Assembly: GCA_020796225.1 (NCBI GenBank)
Contig: CM036760.1
Coordinates: forward strand, 1,822,001-1,886,000
Direction: 5' to 3'
DNA: 64,000 nt
Source: Arion vulgaris
Lineage: Eukaryota; Mollusca; Gastropoda; Stylommatophora; Arionidae
Positions 38,035 to 47,829 of the stretch are shown one piece after another (positions within the stretch are counted from its first letter, which is position 1; every line of letters starts with the position of its first letter). The position numbers and the translations under genes were made by a program. The notes under the pieces were generated by a model. It searched no databases. It had not been told where the DNA came from and was given only the letters and a program-made list of their open reading frames with translations.

Positions 38035-38240
38035 TCCTTAGTAGCTCCGATCCTCATCTCAACAATTCCATCGTCCCAACACCCCAGTTCGATGTTGGTT
38101 AATCAATCTCTTAGCATGTTTGCTATTTCATTCTTTTCGGGCTGAACCAATATCGACACCCATCTCTCTCAATCTGGTCAGCGACTGGAATTCACCGCCT
38201 TGAAATTCTTCTGTTCGGAAAGAACTCTTACAATGCGTAA
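38035..38240 (-). pseudogene. L-H LINE extreme C-terminus and 3' end
   Basis: The minus strand FRTEEFQGGEFQSLTRLREM followed by GVDIGSARKE matches 44922-45008 on the plus strand, with conservative replacements (K/R, V/M, N/D, A/S) that point to former protein coding. After a stop the DNA continues collinearly through agagattgattaaccaacat, gaggatcggagc and gagtgctatgatgataatc, the L-H 3' terminus. Confidence 0.65.
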
Positions 38241-38399
38241 GAATGCGTAATTTAGACAATATTTTTGTTGAAGACATATGTGAAAGTGGGGAAGACCACG
38301 AAAAATATGGATTCAAGATGTAATAGAAGATTTAATCATGACGGCAGATTATGGTGGACACGTGACCTATATAAGAACTCCGAAAAGCTGTTATTGTGT

Positions 38400-38565
38400 A
38401 ATCATGATGTTGATGTAGAATCATGATGTTACTGTCGAATCTTCATGTTATTGTATATGACGTTGATGTAGAATCATGATATTACTGTCGAATCTTCATG
38501 TTATTGTATATGACGTTGATGTAGAATCATGATATTACTGTCGAATCGTCATGTTATTGTTTAAT
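38400..38565. repeat. 53-bp repeat, three copies
   Basis: gttgatgtagaatcatgat...tgtcgaatcttcatgttatt recurs at 38409, 38462 and 38515, a 53-bp period. Small, recent-looking array. Confidence 0.8.
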
Positions 38566-39689
38566 TGTATTGTACAACGTAAAGTGGAGAATGTCCATGC
38601 AAAATATGATTGCAAGACAAAAACTGGACAGTGGATGGTATTATCTGCAGCTGTTAAACTCACTTCCTTGTGGAGGTGGACTCGGGATAGCTAAAGGTTA
38701 GTGGAGTAAACCTTGATAGAACAATCCCACTTCCTTGTGGGTCAGCACAGTCATGCAGAAGGCTAGAGTAATATACCTTGACCACAAATCCAAACGGAGG
38801 GACCCAAATGCAGTTGATAGATTTCATCCATCTTCTGGCATCCTCTACAAATTATGCGTGATTCCAAACATTTGGGCAGTCTTTCTTGTGGATGAAACAG
38901 TAGGGTGGGGTACAGAGAGGATTTATGTAAAAGGAGTAAAGCACATTCCACATAATATCTGTCCAGGCTATGCATAAAGGGAGATGACACTTTATCCTTG
39001 CTGGCGGCTCGGACAAAACATGGAAAGCAGCAGTCACAAGAGACTTAAGGATGAGCTGAAGGGCAAGAGAGAGAGAAGCGGAAACTCAGATGATGCGACA
39101 GTAAAACATTTGCAAATTGACCATCTGTAAAGGTGAAAGAAGACCATGTATACATATTATTATGTGATCTTGAATGAGAATTACAAATAACAAAAGGATG
39201 GTATGTTGTAATTTATATTACATATTAGGTTTCAAATGAACACAAGGGAGATAAATGAAATTGTTTCCAATAATTTGAGTATTTTCCCTTGCATTATCAT
39301 TTTTGCAATTTAAATTTCTCAATTGATTGCTGGTTTGCATAACTCCTATATAGTATTGGTCTGTGTTGATAAATCTTTGATGAACATAGACATACTTTAC
39401 AACATTTCGTGAAATAGTGTGAAGTAATAAGGGTTTCATCTCTTGCTTTATACTTTATGTCAGAATCAGTGGCGGCCCGTGGTCTTTTTTCTTGGTGGGA
39501 CCAGAAATTGTTTTCGGAAAAATCATAGTTTTTGGACTATTTACTATTATTTGTCTATTCCTGAAAGTTATTTCCCCTTTCATGAACAAAAATATCCTTC
39601 TGTTCTGCAACAGCTTGATATTAAAGAGAGTTGGCTATTCATCATTATCATCATCATCAAATAGCTTGTTCTAAGCAGAACTTTGCCAT
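38566..39689. other. Unassigned DNA with short open frames
   Basis: An 80-codon plus-strand frame (38735-38977: VIYLDHKSKRRDPNAVDRF...) has no family I recognise. Start context, splice sites and repeat relationship are all unremarkable. The string agtggcggcccgtgg at 39470 looks transposon-like but is unconfirmed. No gene called. Confidence 0.35.
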
Positions 39690-40411
39690 CCAAACAGTAA
39701 TTCGGAACTTCTCTCTCTAATAGGCCAGCTGTCTTGCCTCTGCAGCCATCATGTTCAAACCATCAGTTACAACCCGAATCCATCTTCTCCGTGGTCCTCC
39801 TACTTTCCCTACCGGCATGCCTCCCTCCAGCCCCTCCAGCCCCATGTTTCACCATATGTCCAAAATATCTCAATTCACTCTTTCCCATCTGTAGCATAAG
39901 CCAGTTTTCTCTGACCCTGAGTTCCTTCTGCATAGATTCACTTGTTCTCCTCTCTTTCCCATCTGTAGCATCAGCCAGCTTTCTCTGACCATGAATTACT
40001 TCTGCATAGATTCACTTGCTCTCATCTGTAGCATCAGCCAGCTTTCTCTGACCATGAATTCCTTCTGCATAGATTCACTTGCTCTCATCTGTAGCATCAG
40101 CCAGCTTTCTCTGACCATGAATTCCTTCTGCATAGATTCACTTGCTCTCATCTGTAGCATCAGCCAGCTTTCTCTGACCATGAATTCCTTCTGCATAGAT
40201 TCACTTGCTCTCATCTGTAGCATCAGTCTGCTTTCTTTGACCCTGAGTTCCTTCTGCATAGATTCACTTGCTCTCCGCTCTGTCCTTGACACATGGATGA
40301 CTCCTCTGCAACACCCATATTCAAAAGCACACATATGCTTTTCACTGCCTCAACAAATGTCCTTGCCCCACACCCACGCGCTGGCATAAAATCACATAAA
40401 ATCAAAGACAA
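39690..40411 (-). pseudogene. L-C LINE C-terminal region with in-frame 63-bp amplification
   Basis: The minus strand shows ARGCGARTFVEAVKSICVLL, then ASESMQKEFMVRESWLMLQM repeated, then LRYFGHMVKHGAG, a GGMPVG-type segment and CN*WFEHDGCRGKTAGL in shifting frames. Order and motifs match L-C (YGCExxT...NWLMLxxxKxxxxYFGHxKRHxG...GGIP). A 63-bp segment (39905-40275) is present four to five times in frame, leaving a 112-codon open stretch. Dead by frameshifts. Confidence 0.7.
39905..40275. repeat. 63-bp repeat inside the L-C reading frame
   Basis: The unit tgtagcatcagccagctttc...gaattccttctgcatagatt repeats with the left copies more diverged and three central copies nearly identical. 63 bp equals 21 codons, so the LINE frame is preserved across the array. 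Confidence 0.92.
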
Positions 40412-41769
40412 TTAAATATACCGGCCACATCAAACAACAATAGTGTCTAGAAGATTATTTAAAAATACAATCTACGTGAATTTATCTCGTGTCACCCGCA
40501 TTACAGACCTGCTTATCTATTCCGCCAGCATGACAATACGTATTGTGTGATTTTGTAATATATAATATCTCTTCGTAAACTTGTCAGATGTGTAAACGAA
40601 AGTGAAAATACATTGTCGTAGACAAATGTATATTGATGGAATAGGCGATTAGCTTAAACTATTCTATGATGATTAGTAACTTATCTTTATAAATTATTTA
40701 TATAATTTTAAACTATTTTATATATAATTCGTGATTCAATCGATAATTAAAAGGATTTTTAATACAGAAATGAGTTGACGTATAACAATACATTTAGCTG
40801 CCGAATGAATGAAAATGACGTAATTGTTTTGATAATTATCATTGCAGGTAGACGTCAAAGGTCGCAATGTTGCATCGTAGATAGGCACATTTTAAAATGA
40901 ACTACCGAAAAATAGTATGACTCTAGCTGCGATATGCGTGACTGTATTCAGACTGTATATAATATTTCTTTCAGATGCTATTTTATATATTATTATGCAT
41001 GTTACATCATTATGATATAATATGTATATTTTAGTGTTTTATATATTTAACTTTCAAAGCTAATCCGTGTCAAGTTCAAAGTAATATTTATGAAGAAATA
41101 ATTTATAAAATAATAAGTACACGTTATTGGGCGGTCGTTCCCTACTGGCCCAGATACGTATATTAATTGTGGAGGAAAGATGCTGAATTTCAGATTTCAG
41201 ACTGTATGATGTTTTAGCGTTATATATCAACTTTCAAAGTTAATCAGTATCACGTTGAAAGTAATAATTATGGACACACAATTTATAAAATTAATAAGTA
41301 CACGTTACTCAAAATGTTTGGTGGGGCCGGGCAGCACTGGATCTTAATGACGAGCTGCACCTGTTCAGAATAAACAAATACACACCACACGAAGACATAC
41401 ATGCACACACACATACACACATACGTGCATAATAAATAATAACATTTTCCGTAGCCCTTTTTTCAGACCTTAGAGTATTCACAATTTATAGGTCCTTGTG
41501 TGAAACGTTGAGTTCGATGTACACACGCAACCGTCTTGTGTCAGATAGATAAATGTTTATGCATTATGCTAATCCGTGTCACAACAGATTTATATATTTG
41601 TGATGTGTACGTACCCCAAGCACGGGTACTTAGTAGTATGTGTAAAGTTTACAATCTACAAATTATGATCTACGTTCTCCTAACACAGTAGTTGATATTG
41701 TCGGCAAGGGTTAAGGTTGGACATGTAGAGTTCAAATCCATTAATGGGCGCCCATGCTGTCAAGTTATA
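40412..41769. other. AT-rich intergenic DNA with one ancient duplication
   Basis: About 100 bp around 41035-41125 (actttcaaagctaatccgtg...aataagtacacgttatt) is repeated in diverged form at 41225-41310. No coding or RNA gene seen. A (CACA)n-like stretch lies at 41370-41430. Confidence 0.45.
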
Positions 41770-41805
41770 TAGTATTCAAACTAAATTACGAATTTTCAAT
41801 TCAAA

Positions 41806-42011
41806 TGTTGTATCAATCCTAACATATATGCCAGCGAGAGTTGTTGTATCAATCCTAACATAAGCCAGCGAGAGTTGTTGTATCAATCCTAACATAAGCC
41901 AGCGAGAGTTGTTGTATCAATCCTAACATAAGCCAGCGAGAGTTGTTGTATCAATCCTAACATAAGCCAGCGAGAGTTGTTGTATCAATCCTAACATATG
42001 CCAGCGAGAGT
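41806..42011 (+). repeat. 34-bp repeat (6 copies) grown inside L-A
   Basis: The unit tgttgtatcaatcctaacat+aagccagcgagagt starts at 41806 (36 bp), 41842, 41876, 41910, 41944 and 41978. The L-A relative at 14438 has the same sequence once, coding VVSILTYASES, so the ancestral state is a single copy. Confidence 0.95.
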
Positions 42012-42083
42012 TGGAAAATGACTAAAGATATAGAAAGTAAGTTGAATGCGTTTGAAAATAGATGTCTGCGAAAAATAATGAAT

Positions 42084-42162
42084 TTAGTTTAGTCGTCGGA
42101 TCACCATCACTGCACGTCGAACAAATTAGTCCATAAGTGCTCCGATCTCTCCCTCAGTATGT
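42084..42162 (-). mobile_element. 79-bp retroposed S1 3' end with 14-bp target duplication
   Basis: The insert carries the complement of gagatcggagcacttatgg and of the (ACTAA)n tail. It is flanked by gaaaaataatgaat at 42070-42083 and 42163-42176. Removing one flank and the insert restores collinearity with L-A (gcgaaaaataatgaatataa). Confidence 0.88.
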
Positions 42163-42714
42163 GAAAAATAATGAATATAAAATGGAACGAATTCAGGAGA
42201 AGTGATGAAATCAGAGACATGTCTGGTCAACCACTAGTGACAACTGTTATAAGAAAGAGAAGATGGAGATATGTTTGACACACCTTGAGAAGAAATGATC
42301 AAAGAATATCAAAGCAGGCATTGAAGTGGGATACAAAGGGTTCAAGAAAGAGAGTCGACCTAAGGAGACCCTGAAACGAACTTTGCTGAGAGAGGCAGGA
42401 AATATCGGTCTCAGTTCCATGGATGAGATTGAGCGAGTTGCCCAGGATAGAGTGGTATGGAGAAATTACTTGCAGGCCCTATGTAACGTGTAACGGTACG
42501 AGAGGAATTATTATTATTATTATGCTGTCTAGTACCAGTGGATTCTATCATCGCTCATACGGCACACGTGTACCAGCCATCCCAGAGGTCACTGACTCAG
42601 CTAGGTGTACATGTTTGGAATGCCAGCACTGTCCAGAATTTCTATATCGGGTTGGGGGAGGGGAATTCCTGAATATCTATGATAATTTTTGACATTTGGT
42701 TATAAACCGCTTAC

Positions 42715-43340
42715 TGGGATCTCTGTGGCGTAGACGTTAGGTGCATGCCTCTCTCTCCAAAGTTACTCGGTTCGCTCCCTCGTCAAGTACCATGAAGTCA
42801 TCATTGTATTTTGTCTACAGATATATGATCTCAGTGTAGGTGAGATCGAGTTCCTAGTTCTATTGGAGATGGACGATAAAACTTAGGTCTAGTGTTCAAG
42901 ATGAGCACGTAAGAGAACCACTGACAGTTCTAAGTGTAAATAGATGGCTGGAAGGCCGCTCCTAGGGCCAAATTCATTAAAGATATTGAAAAATACAATT
43001 CCTACAAAACATTTTCACCATATTCTAGTTACATCGGGAGCCCTGGTCATTGCAACGGAGTCGTGAACTGCCGCTGAGATCATCCTTTTTAAGAAAGAGA
43101 TCGGATATTCTAGTTACATCGGGAGCCCTGGTCATTGCAACGGAGTCGTGAACTGCCGCTGAGATCATCCTTTGTAAGAAAGAGATCGGATATTCTAGTT
43201 ACATCGCGGACCCTGGTCATTGCAACGGAGTTCGGGAACTGCCGCTGGGATCCTCCTGTGTAAGAAAGAGATCGGAGCACACATGGTTACTCACCGAAGT
43301 GCAATGATGATGGTCCTCTCTAGCAATCAGTCAATTATAT
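42715..43340 (+). mobile_element. S1 tRNA-derived SINE, best head, with triplicated body
   Basis: The head gtggcgtagacgttaggtgc (A-box-like) and cggttcgctccct (B-box-like) are spaced as in a Pol III type 2 promoter. Then aggtgagatcgagttcctag, gcacgtaagagaacc, cctacaaaacattttcacc and the 3' part. A segment of about 86 bp (atattctagttacatcggga to aagaaagagatcgg) occurs three times (43020-43260). The 3' end gtgcaatgatgatggtcctc precedes a short caatcagtcaat tail. Confidence 0.72.
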
Positions 43341-43425
43341 ATACCCCATACACCATTTATTTAGAGAAAACACCATCGCTTTTGTCGCTGGACACGTAGA
43401 ATTTAGGGGAAATGAAAGAACTGAT
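43340..43425 (+). pseudogene. L-H LINE RNase H fragment, left part, split by L-B
   Basis: The plus strand reads IAFVAGHVEFRGNERTDA-like, matching the PGHAGVYGNERADRLAS motif of L-H at 6234. The L-B insertion interrupts it at gaaagaactgat; the right part continues at 44833. Confidence 0.6.
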
Positions 43426-44832
43426 GCTATCAAAAGCCTTTTCAAAATCTACAAAGTTGATATAGAGTTTGCTTTGCCATTCTGTGCATTGTTCTATGAT
43501 ATTTCTAAGAGCAAATATTTGGCCTATACAGCTCCGTCCTCTGCGAAATCCTGCTTGTTCCTTTCTCAGTTTCTTATCCACAGCGTCAGTAATACGTTGT
43601 ACGATGATTTTGCTTAAGATTTTACTTGGGACAGAAAGCAGTGTTATTCCACGCCAATTATTACAATCGGCAAGGAGCCCTTTTTGGGTATCTTGATGAT
43701 GACTCCTCTGTTCCATGCATCATGTATTATTTGGGCATTCCATATAGTAGTAAACAAGGGTTGCAATATATATATTGATAGCATACACCGCGAAAGTCTA
43801 TGGCGTATCTTAAGATGGTATGGAATCCAACTGTGTTTTATAAATATTATAAAAGCTGCTACAGCAAGTTTGCATGCAGTGTTGAAACTTCAGAACTAAA
43901 GTTTGAAGTAAAAACAGGCGTGCGACAAGGATGTGTTATGTCAGCCCTATTATTCAACACTGTCATAGATTGGGTGATGCGTAAAACAACGGAAGATAAG
44001 GCAAGAGGTATTAGATGGACGCTCACAACCACTCTGGAAGACCTAGATTTTGCAGATGACATCGCACTCCTATCTCATACACATAGAGATATCCAGGAAA
44101 AGACCTGCCGCCTTAACCAATATAGTGAGATGGTTGGGCTGAAAATAAATCAGAAGAAAACTGAAGTAATGACTCTGAACATAGCAACCCCAGCACCAGT
44201 CAAACTAGAAGGTAAAACCCTCCGAGATACAACCGCTTTCACATACCTTGGAAGTGTTATTAGCAATGAAGGAGGCGCTGGATCTGACATTAAAAACAGA
44301 CTGAGTAAAGCACGCAGTGCATTCATGACCCTTCAGACCGCCTGGAAATCTGCCCAATACAGCATCAGAACCAAGACTAGTATCTATAACAGCTGTGTGC
44401 TGTCAACTTTGCTGTACGGATCGGAATGCTGGAGAATGACAGAACAGGATATGTCCAGACTCTCCGCCTTTCATACAACTTGTCTGCGAAAAATCTTACG
44501 CGTGTACTGGCCGACTACTATCTCGAATCAAGAATTGCTTGCACGATGCCAACAAGAGAATATGGGCACTATCATCCGAAGACGACGCTGGAGATGGATT
44601 GGACATGTGATGCGCATGGAGACTGGCTCCGACACGAAAACTGCACTGAGATGGACTCCAGAGGGTAGGCGAAAGCGTGGAAGACCCAAGACAACCTGGA
44701 GGAGAACGATAGAGCAAGAGCTGAAGGAAATGAATCATAGCTGGAACACAATACAGAGGAAGGCCATGAACAGGGAAGAATGGTGTACGTTTGTTGCTGC
44801 CCTAAACGCCAGGGGCGTAACAGGCTAAGAGA
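43426..44832 (+). mobile_element. L-B non-LTR retrotransposon with 5' inversion (twin priming)
   Basis: The 3' part (43777-44828, plus) is a long open RT region: VKTGVRQGCVMSALLFNTVI, LEDLDFADDIALLSHTH (catalytic FADD), FTYLGSVISNEGG, LLYGSECWRMT, RRRRWRWIGHVMRM, RKRGRPKTTWRRTI and a terminal NARGVTG. The 5' part of the same protein lies inverted at 43425-43770 (minus): CNNWRGITLLSVPSKILSKI, LRKEQAGFRRGRSCIGQI and LYINFVDFEKAFDSI. Both parts meet at the codons for DSI, with gatagcat present at each break. The element is flanked by a 12-bp target duplication, gaaagaactgat, at 43414-43425 and 44833-44844. The frame from 43800 to 44828 (342 codons) is undamaged, so the insertion is young, although the endonuclease and RT start are absent or inverted. 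Confidence 0.92.
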
Positions 44833-45165
44833 GAAAGAACTGATAGATTTCTGGCTTGCCTACAAAATCTGACGGAGCTGCCATGGATCGAAATGATATT
44901 CTTTACGCACTGAGAGAGTCTTTCCGAACAGAGGAGTTTCATGGCTGTGAGTCTCACTCGCAGACCAGATTGAAAGAGGTGGGTGTCAATATTGGTGCAG
45001 CTCGAAAAGAACGACATACCAAATATGCAAAGAGATTGATTAATCAACATCGTACTGGCGTACTGGGTCGCTGGTCGCTGCTGGATTTGTTGAGGCGGAT
45101 ATCGGAGCACCTATGGACATGCTCGGAGTGCTATGATGATAGTCCTCATATAAATGATAACTGAC
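44833..45165 (+). pseudogene. L-H LINE, right part: C-terminus and 3' end
   Basis: After the target duplication the frame SDGAAMDRNDILYALRESF continues into RTEEFHGCESHSQTRLKEVG, RKERHTKYAKRLINQHRTGV and LGRW, still open for 102 codons. It ends in the 3' UTR atatcggagcacctatggac...cggagtgctatgatgatagt. It matches 38035-38240 and, in the last 60 bp, the S1 SINE ends. Confidence 0.7.
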
Positions 45166-45179
45166 ATCATATATTGGGC

Positions 45180-45385
45180 TACGTCTATGCATTGTTGTTG
45201 TGATTGGTTGTTCTGGTTAGATGTTTGCTTTGTTGCTGTGATTGGTTGTTCTGGTTAGATGTTTGCTTTGTTGTTGTGATTGGTTGTTCTCGTTAGATGT
45301 TTGCATTGTTGCTGTGATTGGTTGTTCTCGTTAGATGTTTGCATTGTTGCTGTGATTGGTTGTTCTGGTTAGAAGTTTGCTTTGC
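45180..45385. repeat. 38-bp minisatellite, 5 copies
   Basis: The unit ttgttctggttagatgtttg+ctttgttgctgtgattgg, with ctcg/ctgg and gcattg/gctttg variants. It starts about 20 bp beyond the L-H 3' end. Confidence 0.93.
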
Positions 45386-45639
45386 AAGCGTGTTTATTAT
45401 ATCATTTTTATGGTAAATGTCATTTAATGTGACATATTAAATTAACTACGTAACAATTTTTATCACATGGAATGTCATTCAATCGATATTTATGACTGGT
45501 TCCAAAAGTTTGTATATTCAATATCCACCATCTTCTAGAAATTGAAGACCTGACATTGAGTCTGTAAAGTTAGTTTTACTTGAGACCTTAGTGAATAGAC
45601 AGTAAAAATATATTTCAAATAGTGATTTTCATTTGAACA
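45386..45639. other. Spacer, nothing recognised
   Basis: AT-rich DNA without frames or repeats worth naming. Confidence 0.4.
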
Positions 45640-46105
45640 GTTTGAGAATGCATACAAAGCGCATGGCTTTAGAAAACTAGACAACTAAAAGCAGAAACAG
45701 ATGAAATTGATATGAAGACAAAGGTTAGAATACTAAGAGCATGCGTATTCCCAGTGGCAACGTATGGTTGTGAAGCACGGACAAGCCAGTGTAAAAACAT
45801 ATATGCGCTTTTAAATATTAGCATTACAGAAGAATCCTCCGTATATCATTGGCAGAGAAGACACCAAATAGATCAAACCAGAAGGATCTCAAAACCAAAG
45901 GACACTGGCTGATGCTTTAAAAAAGAGAAAATGGAACTATATTGGACACATAAACAAACTCGAATGGTTGGAGAAGACAATAACGAAAAGAGGCTTCCCG
46001 GCAAAGAGGAGAAGAGGAAGACCACGTAGAATGTGAGTTCAGGATGTAACTGATGATTTGAGCATGACTTCTGCAGAGATGGAACGTCTGGCTTATGAGA
46101 GTCTT
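45640..46105 (+). pseudogene. L-C LINE C-terminal region
   Basis: Plus-strand frames give MKTKVRILRACVFPVATYGC, a decayed FEMxxxRR-like part and, from 45950, LEWLEKTITKRGFPAKRRRG, VQDVTDDLSMTSAEMERLAYE. This is the L-C order. The element loses similarity to other L-C copies right after LAYE, exactly where the 42-bp array begins. Frameshifted and dead. Confidence 0.75.
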
Positions 46106-46818
46106 GGTCGGAGAATCTATCTGTCAACACACTACACCTTGCTGGCTGGTCGGAGAATCTATCTGTCCACACACTACACCTTGCTAGTTGGAGAATCTAT
46201 CTGTTCACACACTACACCTTGCTGGTCGGAGAATCTATCTGCCCACACACTACACCTTGCTGGCTGGTCGGAGAATCTATCTGTCCACACACTACACCTT
46301 GCTGGCTGGTCGGAGAATCTATCTGTCCACACACTACACCTTGCTGGCTGGTCGGAGAATCTATCTGTCCACACACTACACCTTGCTAGTTGGAGAATCT
46401 ATCTGTTCACACACTACACCTTGCTGGTCGGAGAACCTATCTGTCTACACACTACACCTTGCTGGCTGGTCGGAGAATCTATCTGTCCACACACTACACC
46501 TTGCTGGTCGGAGAATCTATCTGCCCACACACTACACCTTGATGGCTGGTCGGAGAATCTATCTGTCCACACACTACACCTTGCTGGCTGGTCGGAGAAT
46601 CTATCTGTCCACACACTACACCTTGCTGGCTGGTCGGAGAATCTATCTGTCCACACACTACACCTTGCTGGCTGGTCGGAGAATCTATCTATCCAGACAC
46701 TACACCTTGCTGGCTGGTCGGAGAATCTATCTGTCCACACACTACACCTTGCTGGCTGGTCGGAGAATCTATCTGTCCACACTACTACCTTGCTGGCTGG
46801 TCGGAGAATCTATCTGAA
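46106..46818. repeat. 42-bp minisatellite, about 17 copies, at the L-C end
   Basis: The unit ttgctggctggtcggagaat+ctatctgtccacacactacacc. A shorter variant (ttgctagttggagaat or ttgctggtcggagaat) appears at regular places, forming a repeating super-block. Several strands and frames are open because most units are multiples of three. Confidence 0.95.
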
Positions 46819-46896
46819 TAATGTTTGTATACTTTTTCAAATGCTTTCATGGGGACTCTAAATGTAAATATGTCAATATTTTCTTCTTGTTTACTG

Positions 46897-47162
46897 ATCT
46901 AGTGGTGTTTAGTCTCTTGATCAATGATCTAGTGGTGTTTAGTCTCTTGATCAATGATCTAGTGGTGTTTAGTCTCTTGATCAATGATCTAGTGGTGTTT
47001 AGTCTCTTGATCAATGATCTAGTGGTGTTTAGTCTCTTGATCAATGATCTAGTGGTGTTTAGTCTATTGTTCAATGATCGAGTGGTGTTTAGTCTATTGT
47101 TCAATGATCTAGTGGTTTTTGGTCTATTGTTCAATGATCTAGTGGTGCTTGTCCTCTTGTTC
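46897..47162. repeat. 30-bp minisatellite, about 9 copies
   Basis: The unit gatctagtggtgtttagtct+cttgatcaat is identical in the left six copies, with cattgtt variants to the right. It gives a spurious plus-strand frame (DLVVFSLLIN repeats). Confidence 0.95.
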
Positions 47163-47334
47163 TTTGGTATAAAATTATTCAGACATATCATTAAAAAATT
47201 GGGGTGACTGTGGATTGTCTATCCACCCAGACTGTATTGTTCTAGTACTGGGCGATGAATCATCTCTCTTTTCTCTCTATAATTCAGTTGTCAAGGTAAG
47301 GATCGCTTGTCTGACTTTCTGATTTTATAATGTC

Positions 47335-47695
47335 TTCATATGTTTTAATATAGGCAAGACAATGTGTTCTAATATAAGCAAGACAATGTGTTCTAATATA
47401 CACAAGACATGTGTCCTAATATAGGCAAGACAATGTGTTATAATATACACATACATATGTCTAATATACAAGACAATTGTTCTAATATATACAAGACATA
47501 TGTTCAAATATTAAACACAAGAGAATATGTTCAAATATACACAAGACAATATGTTCTAATATATACAAGACATATGTTCAAATATTAAACACAAGACAAT
47601 ATGTTCAAATATACAAGACAATATGTTCTAATATACAAGACATATGTTAAATATTAAACACAAGACAATATGTTCAAATATTAAACACAAGAGAA
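47335..47695. repeat. About 24-bp AT-rich minisatellite, degenerate
   Basis: Units combine caatatgttctaatatacac with aagaca. Spacing is variable (22-35 bp), with an insert attaaacac in the right half. Confidence 0.85.
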
Positions 47696-47829
47696 CCATC
47701 ACGCTCTGAATCTCTGTATCTTTACGATGTATGTCAGTCGTTAGAAAGCTGCATGCATACATTCTCTAGCGTTAGATCTAGACAAAATGATTCAAGCTTG
47801 CTTTCAAGTTACAGTAGGTACATGAATGA

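Larger units (their letters stand above)
41770..42495 (+). pseudogene. L-A LINE C-terminal part, plus strand, twice disrupted
   Basis: Collinear with the complement of 14438-14890: actaaattacgaattttcaa, tcaaatgttgtatcaatcct, ggaaaatgactaaagatata, tggaacgaattcaggagaag, gacatgtctggtcaaccact, ttcaagaaagag and ggagaaattacttgcaggcc. It therefore encodes the thumb and C-terminus of L-A (LTYASES...RDMSGQPLVTT...EAGNIGLS). Two events interrupt it: a 34-bp amplification (41806-42011) and a retroposed SINE tail (42084-42162). Dead. Confidence 0.88.

Noticed and set aside
38735..38977. 80-codon frame VIYLDHKSKRRDPNAVDRF...
   Set aside because: No recognised family, no splice or promoter context, and it lies among decayed repeats; it may be part of an unrecognised old element.
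39469..41342. Possible DNA transposon with ends cagtggcggcccgtgg and (complement) cagtgctgcccggcccc
   Set aside because: Ends match only loosely, no matching target duplication was found (gtcagaat against gatcttaa), and the inside is an L-C relic plus AT-rich DNA.
42715..42785. tRNA gene
   Set aside because: It has A- and B-box-like elements but cannot be folded by eye into a tRNA with an acceptor stem, and it is continuous with the S1 SINE body.
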